Assembly (NCBI GenBank): GCA_959347315.1
Contig: OY365809.1
Span: 1,076,148-1,140,147, forward strand
DNA: 64,000 nt
Direction: 5' to 3'
DNA from: Bimastos eiseni
Taxonomy: Eukaryota; Annelida; Clitellata; Crassiclitellata; Lumbricidae
This document shows positions 46,930-58,300 of this stretch, one piece after another (position 1 is the stretch's first letter; each line of letters begins with the position of its first letter). A program made the translations under genes and the position numbers. The notes below the pieces were generated by a model. It ran no database searches. It was not told the origin of the DNA and saw only the letters and a list, made by a program, of their open reading frames with translations.

Positions 46930-47055
46930 TAATTCAACCAACAACGCCACCTAGCAAAAGAAGGACTAGTCTATCCAACGGGGATAAGGGAATCGAACTT
47001 GGCTCCTCAGCTCTGCACCACAGTGTGTTATCCATTAGCCTATGCCACCCTCACC
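46930..47055 (-). mobile_element. tRNA-derived SINE
   Basis: On the minus strand: A box TGGCATAGGCTAATGGATAA and B box AAGTTCGATTCCC. In the 5' region of the HNRNPUL1-like gene. Confidence 0.5.
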
Positions 47056-47359
47056 TATGATAATCACACATTAAAATTGTCCAATACAAGACATTTAAAC
47101 CTCAGCCAGGTATTCTAAATAACAAGCCAACTAAGATTTCCAGCAAAGTATTGCCACAGGTCACAGAAAATCATTTCATGAGAAATAAATGTGATTTTAA
47201 TCTCATACTAATATCATAGTTTCTTTTTCCAATCTGGAACTGGTTAAAGCGGCATGCTTATAATAACGGGTACCAGCAATGAATTTGAACTCTGGGGATG
47301 GCTTAAGAATGCTCGAAACCTATGCAGCAAAATATCAAGTTTATGATTACGATTACGTT

Positions 47360-47560
47360 ACAGTTGGAAGAAATTAGCCGGCCGATTATAGAGATATCGG
47401 CGATATTGGATATCGGTAAGATAATCGGTGCCGATATTTTAAAAAAATTATCATTTAAGAATATTATTTTTAGTCATACAAATAATCGGCTAAATAATCA
47501 GGTATCGGCAAACGAATAATCAACAATAATCGGCATCGGCATAATCGGCAAAAGCGATAG
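47360..47560. mobile_element. Fragment rich in ATCGGC repeats, probably hAT-derived
   Basis: ATATCGG, AATCGGC and GCCGAT units recur in both orientations at the two ends. No clean terminus or target-site duplication was found. Confidence 0.35.
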
Positions 47561-48234
47561 CGGTACAGCTCCAGAAGAAATAGATCATCCAATTTGTCAT
47601 GGTTTGTCTGACGCACGTATATATATCCGGACGACTCAACCATTTGCATCACGGAAATTTTCAAAGGGCCCCTACAATGATCGCTACAAGGACTCATTAA
47701 AAAATTACCGAGAATGTTACTATGCAATTAACTTACTAATTCTGCAATAATGAGAAATAAAAACTGGCTTTACTTTCTGCTTAATATGATTTTACATAAT
47801 ATTACAAACGAACAAAGTCGACAACATGGCGAATTTTTCGGCAAGCAAAAGGAAATGTCGGTGTCTGTCTGATATAGATCGGTAATTCTAGACATTTTAT
47901 AGCCCGTGTACTTTATATAGCAAGCGTATTATGTTTGCATCAAATTCAGCCCTGTCAAAAAACAGAAAAAATCTGATCACAGGAAATGCATCAGCTAATA
48001 TTTAGCTTTCACTGTTTATTATAAAATGTTGAAAGCAGGCAAATACGTAATGTAACGTAAATCTTCAATAATGTTTCTACGCCCATAAAAGCCTAGTCAG
48101 AGAGACAAGCTTATTCAATGGTACTATACCAAATCAAGTCCGCAATAGTCAAGCTTCTTGTTTAGTTCCGGTGCCATGTCTAGATCCTGGAAGGTCAGGT
48201 TTAGAATAACGACCCAATTTTATACGTCTCTGTT

Positions 48235-48760
48235 AATCGACGCAGCGCTCGTGAATAAGCTGGAATTCTGTGCTTGGCTTTTGAGTGACGCTTGTAAATT
48301 TGAAAATTATGAGATTGGCCTAAATAGCATAGTAGTACCCTCTATTCTTGTAGTTACGTCTAGTAGGTTACGTCTATTACATAAATATCCTATTACTAAG
48401 TGATGATAAATAATTTTGAATCAAGTACATATGCACATCAATATTGAATATTTTGTTAGTTAAGACTAGTTAAGTTTTAGGTTTATACACAGTTGAATCT
48501 ATTATCTTCTCCATTTAATCTTCTCTTACCGGCTCTCACTTTTCGACTTGACCTATCCTACTAGGTGGTCCTAACTTGCGGGACCTTTGGTCCCTAATCG
48601 GATCTCCTGGGCCTATCTCATCCTCCTTACTCACTCTATGACTACTTCTTTCTTTTCTCAACTAGAATTAGACTTAGTTACTATTTGGTTGTGGATTAGA
48701 TGTAAGCTGTTGTATATAATTCTGATCAGCCAAATAAATTTTTATTGATTGATTGAATAA
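48235..48760 (+). mobile_element. Non-LTR retrotransposon 3' end
   Basis: Ends in CCAAATAAATTTTTATTGAT followed by TGATTGAAT, the simple-repeat tail of a LINE 3' end. A GCTCGTGAATAAGCTGG block at 48249 is shared with 12090 and 12425. No open reverse-transcriptase frame remains. Confidence 0.45.
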
Positions 48761-49082
48761 GGAACAAATTAAATTATTTTATATGGACTTAATTTATGGC
48801 CAGAATATTGGGGATTATAATTACAGTATACAAATATATCTCTGGCTTTGGTTCTTTGAAGCCTGATCATTGCAAAATTAATATTATTATCTAACAGTTT
48901 GTTCAATATAAGCCATAAAAGAGTAAAAAGTAGATGTCTTACATCGCATGGCGTGAGTGTTCGGCAGTACTGTTGTTTATCTCGAGGGGTGGTGAGAGCA
49001 CTAGGGTTATCAGATTTGATTCAAAGTTAAAAGACAGTAACTTTTATGTTGTAACTTTCGACCAATAGGCGCCCTCCATAGA

Positions 49083-49124
49083 CCTTAGCAACGCCCGAAG
49101 CGGTTGCTATAGCCACCTTGGCAA
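49083..49124 (+). promoter_or_regulatory. X-box-like half-site cluster upstream of CCDC81
   Basis: TTAGCAAC, GTTGCTATAGCCAC and TTGGCAAC occur within 42 bp, about 130-170 bp upstream of the CCDC81 ATG. The central one is one base off the RFX X-box palindrome. RFX factors drive ciliary genes, so the position fits the gene. Confidence 0.4.
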
Positions 49125-49255
49125 CAGCAAACCACAAGTGCTGAAAAAGATGTAAACTTAGGGAAAAAGTCGTAAAACTCATGTTAGCACTAAAGGATGG
49201 TTTTAAATGTTAAAAGTTTATTATGTTAGGATAATATTTCTATGCAACTACAGCC

Positions 49256-49337
49256 ATGACTGACGGGTTAAATGAAATCCTACAGGAATCTAAGAAAAAC
49301 AAGTTTTCCGCAATATGGAACTCGCTGTCGGAAGCAG
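49256..49337 (+). CDS. CCDC81: CCDC81 exon 1 (start)
   Basis: ATG in CAGCCATGAC; encodes MTDGLNEILQESKKNKFSAI. Donor AGCAG|GTAGG leaves phase 1. Forms the first helices of HU domain 1. Confidence 0.82.
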
Positions 49338-52300
49338 GTAGGCCTTTACATATTAGTTTGCAGCATGTAGCAAAACAGAACTTAGAAAATAAATTCTAAT
49401 TATTTATTCACATCTGGACCTGCTCACGTGATTGCACTCTAAAAACGATTGCATGAAATTCTACTAATTTACTTATATACATATGGACTTGTTCACATGT
49501 TATCACACTCTAACATCATTTGCACTAACGAGGAACGCCTATGACAGTTGGTTACACTGTGATGATTCCATTTTTTCGCCCCACAGTGGCCCAGAATGAA
49601 TAATTATTTTGATCAAATGCCAGTCGTTGCTATATACAGTGAAATAACATTCAGAAAAGTTCAGGCCTGTCGGATTACTTCTTGGTATCGAAGTCAGATG
49701 TTCACTTTTATCTCGAAATGAATGACAATTGTAGTTCAGTGTTTGAATTTTAATATTCTACTGATTCACATTTAATTGGGACTTAACATTTGCAAGGCGA
49801 TTTTTAGAAAGCGTGTTTTTATCTTAATCGCCTGATTAATTATATGGTACATGACAATCATTATTGACATTATAGTTTCTGTATTTTATTAATTACCATT
49901 ATTGCAGTTGTTTGAAGGATACTTATCGATAGGTTCCCCAAATGGTAACAGTATCAGAAGAGGAATAAATTTTTGAAGGTGGATTCAGACTCATATCTGA
50001 CTTGTTGTAGGTGGACTCGACTAGATTACTGTAAAGTGCTCAAACCAGTCGAATTCTATCGCTTGGCATGGATATGCGAAGTATCTGCTGTTAAATTTCA
50101 CGTTTCATGTATATCTGAGTAATAAAGGAACCTGAAGCCCATCTATGTAGGTCCTTTGTTTTCAATGTTCCTCTAAGCTGTGCGCTAGTGCACGCACACA
50201 TGGGCGGTGGAACCAGTGCACACAAAGATTTAGTGTGCAAACATAATTTTTTTTCTTATCCTGTTGCAGCCTACCTTACTCCAGAAACTTTGCTTTGGTT
50301 CCTTGGCTGACACATCCCCTTATTTGTTTTTTGACGAAGGCTTTTCCTAGGTTATCAGAACTGACCGCCATAGACTTTTAGATATGACCTTAATTTAGCT
50401 ATTCAGCTGGGATCTGTGCACAAAAGTGTGAACCATTTAGAAAATGTTGCATACAAAAAATTTTGCACACACTATCTCCACAGATCAGAGGTCACAGTGT
50501 TTGTATTCCTTATTTCTGTATTTGTTTTATATTGTTTTAAATAAGTTATCTGCCAGGACTTTCACGACTTCGGTTCTTATAATGACTTCGATTCTTTTCA
50601 CGGCTTCTGTTTTTTTCAGATGTGGTTGCAGTTTGGGAGAACGTCGCCAGGTTCGTCGAGAAGAACATGCTTCAGCAAAAGGTTCTTATAAACTGACTGA
50701 TTGCCAAGTGATCGGTAGTGGATTGATTGATCTATAACTGATTGGCGAATTGATTCACGACTGATTGATTGATGTGATTTATAGGTGGTTTGATTGATGT
50801 GGTGCCTGTAATTGGAAGAAGAAGCAGCCGCATCTGTCACCGTATTGTATATCTGAGATTATTCGTGCCTTATCAATTAAAAATGTCTGCTCTCTTAACT
50901 GTAACTTATTTAATTTACCGTTTCTATACACTTTTTATTATAATACAATAATGATCATCATTGTTCATTCATTCATTCATTTCAAGCATTTACATTGTGC
51001 TCACCCCTTCAAAAAAACTCGGTGGTCACTGTTATTTTGTTGCGGTAGTGTCCTGGTAGTGATAGTGGTACTGGTGGTGCTTCTGATAGCGGTAGTGGAG
51101 GTGTTGGTAGTTGTGCTACTGTTATTGACAGTGCAAATGGTAGTCATAATGACAACAGGAGTACAAGTAGTCCTAGGTAGTAAAATCATTGCTGACCCAT
51201 AAACACAAAGGCGTCAGAAGGGTCACTTATCTTAGTTGTGACACAGAAGCAGTTGGGAGAGAATTTCTGACTTCAAGTATCTCTATATAAATATCTAATT
51301 TTGATTCTGATTTGTTTATTTTTTGTGTTCGTTACTTGGCAACAGGGAGTGGCTATTCCTGGTCTGGGGACTTTCACGTTCTCGCAGGTCAAGTTGGATG
51401 TTGGCAACAACAAGTTTCTTCTGCTTCAAAGACCCGTTTTTGTGCTTCTCGAGAAGTTTGTGCAGACACATGGCATCCAGCACAACAAGCACAACACTGT
51501 ACCAGGTAGATCCAGTACCCATACCTGTCCTGTTACCCGTTCCAGCACAATACTATTACTGGTAGCAGTACTGCTTTGTGTGACTTGCAGTTTTTAAAAT
51601 TTAGGTCATTGGTGTTGTACTTACTGCTCTCTTCACTTGCTAATTTTGCTCACTTGCTAATTTTGCTCACTTGCTAATTTTGCTCACTTGCTCGTTTTAC
51701 TCTCGTGCTCGTTTTGCTCACTTGCGTCCATTTGCTCTCTTTGGCTTGTTCTCTTACTATTTTCTTCATTTTGCTCATTTGCTAATTTTGCTCACTTGCA
51801 CATTTTGCTCAACTTGCTCACTTTTGTGTGGACATTTGTTCACTTTGGCTTGCTCTCTTACTTGTTCATTCAAATGATCATGCTTAATTTAATTTATTGA
51901 AGTGTGTAGAGTATTTTTTCTGTACAGATAGAAGTTCTGAGATGCTGACATAATATCTCTTTTCTTGTAATAATTACTGATGCCTAATGTCACCCATCTG
52001 CCTACATCACCTCTTCCTATAAACCAATTCACTCTGTCTGTCCAGGTGGTCTACCAGTGATTCCTCTCAACATGTCGCAGCTGTCACTCGAGGGTCCTTA
52101 CGACCGCGACACGGTTGAGTCATGCGTCCGCGAAGTCGTCAGCGCCTTGAGTCGCTCCATCGCGTCGAGACATCGCGTCGACTTCCCGTTCGCCGGCATC
52201 GGACGACTTCAAGTCGATGACTTCAAGGCGAAAATGAAGTTCTATAAGACTTTCATCAACGTCATGGATGGATCGGGGACATTAGTTGAGTCCTTGCAAG

Positions 52301-55300
52301 GAGTGAGCTCTCTTTTTACTCTTCACTTAGATTACCAGCATTAAGACCTCCTTCGATCGGACAACCCTTATGACTTGATGCAGTTGTGAATAAACTTGCT
52401 TTTCGAGTGGTTCTTTAGAAGTATGGAGTTTGCAGTTAACGATTTCGATGCTCATAAAGTGCTACTCATGTGATAATGGCTGTGGTAGTTGTTTCATTTG
52501 TGATGGTAGAGATCATAACGTGGCCCTCCTGCTTTATCCAGGCTTGGGACTGGCATTATTCTCAGTGGCTAAGCTATTTCCTGGCTGATCTAAAAATGGA
52601 TACTTTATTACAATTTGAAAATGTTTGCTGCAGTGAAATTATTGCAACTTTAGGTAATTTTGTTTTTGTCCAGCGTCCGGGAACGGCTGATTCCGTCGTA
52701 TCGGAGAGATGTGGCAGTCGAATGTCAAGGTCGAACACCAGCTTAGGATTTCACAGGTTCAAAGAGTTCTACTCTTTTGGCTTTGTTTTCGCATCACACA
52801 TTAACACTTCTTCAGGAGGCTGACTTATAAAGGATGGTGATATTAATTGCAACAATAATATTGACTCTTAAAAAAACAATAATAATAACAATAATTATAA
52901 CTGTTAATTATCAGATACGATTAATAGGTATAAAATAGAAATAATTATAAACGATTAGGATATTAATTGTACTAATAATAATGGCTATAAATAAAATTAT
53001 AATAATGGTAATTATAATTGATAATTATCAGAGATGATTAAAATGTTTAGGAAGGTGCAAGGCTTAGATGATGAGGAAATGGGCTCCCAGCCTGCGTTCC
53101 TGCCTTCCATCAACGAGGAAGATGAAGAGAAGGCAAGAGACCAGACCGATCACGCTTACACCTCTCCAGAACCAGTGGAAGACAATCCGTGTGACTGTGA
53201 CGTCAGAGATGATTACATTTACGAAACGGATGAATTTGACCAAACGGGTAAAATGAAAAGAAATTCTGAATTTATGCTAAAAGACAAATCTTATTTGTGT
53301 TCTTGTCATTCATAGACAAACTCGACGTTGTGATCTTAATATTAAAATCGACAGTTCTACGTTATTATCAGTGCATGAAGAGTGCAAGAAGCTATTTCAG
53401 CAAGCCTAATATTGTAAAATGTATTGGTATCAGAATAAGTAGAAGCATTGGTAATTTGGTATTGTAACGGAATGGGGCCTACACATCAGGTAGACACTAC
53501 AGCAGGTTGACGCTATTTGTAGGGCGGTAGGTGTACCCCTGAACCGCTACAGTATTCTGATTCATATTGCCAATAGTTTTACTAGGAAGTATTGCTAATA
53601 CCACAATTGTGAGTCTTTTTGTGACCAGTATTCGTTACAGCCCTGTTGATTGATTACTTTTTGTTTATTTAGATTTCCTTGCCTTTATCAATTAATTAAT
53701 AGCATTTATTTATCATTCGATTGGCTTCTTCTTATAGATTGCTATAAGTGTAAGAGGCCATCCAGTGCCAATGGTCGTATTCCTTTGGCGATGCCTCAGG
53801 CGTCTGTTATGAGTTTTACTGATGACGTCGTCTACGATCCTTTTGATCCGTCCAAAGAGGGAAGAACTGATCGTCATCGAATGACTTTGTCGCCACAGAT
53901 CAACACCGGACGATCAAGCGCAGGCGCTGGGTAAGTTCTCCTCTTTGTCTCAAACGCCGAATTTTATGTGTGTATAATTATGTGTGTAGGTGTATGTATC
54001 TATTGGCATATGTATGCATGTGTGTGTATGTATGTGTGTATGTGTTTATGCATATGTATATATATATGTATGTCTATTTATGTAGGCATGTGTGTGTGTG
54101 AAGATGTTTTCATTATGTCTGATCAGAGCCACCTCTGATGAATTTCTCTTCTAGTGGCGCTATATAAATTTCCAATAACCATTACGCTTCTTCGATTGAA
54201 CTCTATCCCTCTGACACTGATACACGCTTTCAGGACCGCACGACCAGACCAGAACCCTCCCGCAGCTTCCCCAGACTTCTACCAGCCCTCTCCGCCCGGA
54301 ACAGCCTCCTCCTGTGGCCACTCCAACTCTGGTCAGGAGCTGTGCTATCTGTGCCACCAGCGTGCTCGGCGCAACGTGGCCGTCAGCTTTGCAGAGGAGA
54401 GGAGACGGAAGGAGGAAGAAAACGACGAGTTACTGCGGCAGTTCCAGGAGGCAAAGGCAACCGCGGAGAACATCCAGGAACAGGTAATCATAATCGTAAA
54501 GTCGAAATTAATCGATAGTGTTCACTGTTTTGCTAACTGTTCTAACAGTCGTTGAAATGACATTAATTTTAACATCATGTAGGCTAGCACAGAGAGCGCC
54601 TCTGAGTAGATTTCTTGACGAGTTGCCATATCAAGTTTATTGATTCATTTCGTACTGTTTCCTTTTCAGACACTTTACATAGTACTTTTTCTTGTGCTTT
54701 ACATTTCGTTACATTTCACTCCACATGTGGTCTTTTGTTGAGTTTTATCTGAATGTGCATCTTTACGGTTTCTTACACTTTACGTATTGTTGTGTTTTCT
54801 TACGGTTTACCTGCCATTTTGTTGTATTACTCATGTAGGAAAAGCTTTTGGCAAGACGTCATGAAAACCAGAAGATGTCTGCGTTTAATCTTGGAGTGGC
54901 AGAAGCCAATGCGATGAAGAAGCTGGTCAAAGAGGATTTCAAGGTAGGAATTAACGAACTATGGGTTGATAATCTTGACAATGAATGAGTACGACAAAAA
55001 TTGCTGACAATGATGATGATGATGATGATGAAGGTGTTGAATATGATGAGGATTATGCCAAGATTAGATTCAGTTTAGAGGAGAATGATAAAGTGAAAGT
55101 GATAAAGTTGATTACAAGATTGGATCGTATCATATTAGAATAATTTAAGTTGACTTAATATTGTTGATTGATAAGCCTGACCTAATTATTTTCAATATCA
55201 TAGCAGGATGTTAAATGACAACACAGAAACTGAGTTCATCTGCTACTCTAAAAGAAGGTCTCGTGTATAGTTTGGTGGTGCCTTTGAAGTAGATGGTGTC

Positions 55301-58300
55301 ACCAATGCAACAGATGGTGCCACCAATTAAGACAGATGGTGCCACCAATGAAGCAGATGGTGCCACCAATGAAACAGATGGTGCCAACAATGAAACAGAT
55401 GGTGCCACCAATGAAACAGATGGTGCCACCAATGAAACAGATGGTGCCAACAATGAAACAGATGGTGCCACCAATGCAACAGATGGTGCACCAATGAAAC
55501 AGATGGTGCACCAATGAAACAGATGGTGCCACCAATGAAACAGATGGTGCCACCAATGAAGCAGATGGTGCCACCAATGAAACAGATGGTGCCAACAATG
55601 AAACAGATGGTGCCACCAATGAAACAGATGGTGCCACCAACAATGATGATCATTCTGTTAATGTAGCGATGTAATTAAACTTACTTATCTACCATTTCTT
55701 CTTACATCCTCGTCTGCTGCTTATTATTGGTAAAATTGCTGGTCCTCGTTTTCTTTCATAAGCCGTCATTCGTTTTCCCGAAGCGATTGCTCACTCCACC
55801 GCAGTTCCTCATCCAGGAAAGATATCAGAAGCAGCTCGAGTCTCAGGTTCGAAAATCTCTTCTTTCGATAACAATTAAATAGAAAAGTAAGGAAATCAAT
55901 AAGTGATGAAGTGATGGGATAAACGAAATGTAGCCAAGAAGTAAATTGCAGACTGGTTGCTAATGGTTGCTTTTGTTTCGTGTTTGGTTGCTATTGTTTC
56001 AAATAGTTCTGACGGCTTCTTAATGGTTGCTATGGTTTCTCTTGTTTGCTCTTTTCTTAATGGTTGCTATGGTTTCCTATGGTTGCCATTGTTGATTGTG
56101 ATTGCTATGCTTTATTTGCTGTGATTTCTAATGGTTACTATGTTTCATTTTGGTTGCTATGGTTTCATGTGGTTGCTATGGATTGTAATGGTTGCCGTGA
56201 ATGGTTTCAGATTGCTGCTAAGGAAGCGGCTGATAAGAAGCAAAAGATGGATGAGGATTTCCTGGGTCGCCTCGAACAGGTCACTCTCACAGAAGAGTAG
56301 GACAAATGCTTTGCCTTTCAAATACATTAAATTATTCATTGTCTTCATTGTTATTAACCATCATCACCACTACTGACACCATCATCAGTGTCATCATCAG
56401 TGCCATCATCGTCGTCGTCGTCGTCGTCATCATCATCATCATCATCATCACCGCAATACCATCGCCACTACATCCACTACCATCATCCCCGTTTTTACCG
56501 TAGCAGTTACTTAAGATGATGCTGATGATGATGATGCTGCTGCTGCTGCTGATGATGATGATAATTTTAATAATGATTATAATAATTATATTAGTGATAA
56601 TAATGATGATAAATATGATAATGATTATAATAATTATAATAATGATTTATGATAATAATAATAATAATAACAATAATAATAATAATAACTTTCAATGATA
56701 ATTGTAATAATAATTGTAATAATAATAATGATAAATACAAAAATGATGTTATTGAAGCAATTGCATTGTTTAGGAATCTGTTTATTTTTTAATAGTCTAA
56801 TCATGAAATTGTTAATTTAGGTTGGCCGCACAGAAAGCGAAGCGTCTCAAAGAGAAAGCGGAGAATAGAGAGGAATATAGAAGAGCTCTGTCAGCTCAAG
56901 TAAGTCAGTTTTTTAAGGGAATGGGTTTAAGTTTGAAAGTAATTTCGATTTGAAACAGAATGGGTTTAAGTTTAGAAATAATTTCGATTTGGATCAGAAT
57001 GACCTTAAGTTTAAAAGCCATTTCGATTTTGATGAGAATGGCTTCAAATTTATAAGACCATATGAGTCTATGTTCAGTGGGCTTTGGTCTTCCAACTCAC
57101 CTTATATAGGCCCATGGGAAACCGGAAATCTAGACTGTTGACGTGGCCAGTTCTGCTATATGAGTACACTTTAGCATCCTTGTAAGGCTTCGAATAGATT
57201 TCTAAGTAGTCGAAGTGCAGCATTGATACAGGAATGCTTGCAGAGTTGTATGGTCTCGACGTCTCGAGACAGTTTAGTGTCTCGGTATCGGTCTAGGTCA
57301 CGGAAGCCTGCTGTCTCGGTCTCGAGGTAGTGTCTCGAATTTTTAGAAACCGTCTTGAAGTGAAAGTCTTCTTCTGTCTCGAACAATAGATCTCGATAAG
57401 TTTTGTTGCGTTAACTGTCTTAAAATCTTGTGCTGCAATATAAAAACTGTTATCAGGAATTTGTACTATATGCATTATAAGTTTCATATTGAAATTACAA
57501 ATGAACATTATTCCCGAAAACTGATACATTAGCATTTTACAGCATTTTATATAGGATCACTTGTCTTTTACTGTCCCGTATTGTCTTAAGTCTAGTGTCT
57601 CGGTCTTGGTCTCGGCACCTCACTGTCTCGTCTTGGTCTTGAAGTTTGAAGTCTTGCATACAACACTGAATGCTTGTAAATAATACTGTATCATAAATAC
57701 AGACATAAATGAATACATAGATTAAATACAGGTTTGAACAAACATTGAATTCTTTCTTGCGTTCTTTAGCTCCGTATGAAACCAGACCCGATTCCCGGAA
57801 GCGTGTCTCCGTCTGGGGAACCGTACTTTGGAAAGAACGATGCGGACGACGAGAAGATGGCCGAGAGACGGAAGAAGGCTCACGAGCTGTACAGAGAACA
57901 GGTGGCTGCAGTGGAGCAGAAGAGGAGGGAAGAGATACTGAAGAAGATCGAAGAACAGAGAAGAGAGGAGGAGATGCTACGACGAGTTAAAGACGAGTGA
58001 GCAGACATATGCCATTGTTACTGTTACTGTAATTGTAATTGTAGTTGTAACTGTTGTCGTAACTGCAGTTGTAATTGTAACCATAGCTGTAATGATGGCT
58101 GTAACTGCAACTGTAAATTCAGTTGTAATTGTAACTGTAGTTATAACTAGCTGCAAATGTAACTCTAATTGCTGCTGTAATTGTAATTGTAGCTGCAATT
58201 GTAACCTTGCCTATAATTGTAGTTGTGGTTGCAATTGTTGTTGTGAATGTAGGTGTAACTGTAATCATTACTGTAATTGTAACTGTAGTTGTAATTGTAT

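Noticed and set aside
52470..52823. 117-residue plus-strand frame overlapping CCDC81 exon 5
   Set aside because: Only the RPGTADSV part in the same frame is conserved; the rest is intron on both sides of consensus splice sites.
55293..55640. CRISPR-like regular repeats
   Set aside because: The repeats are contiguous without unique spacers and lie in an intron of an animal gene.
55211..55653. Val-Ala-Pro-Ser or Asn-Glu-Thr-Asp repeat frames
   Set aside because: Product of a 21-bp minisatellite inside a CCDC81 intron.
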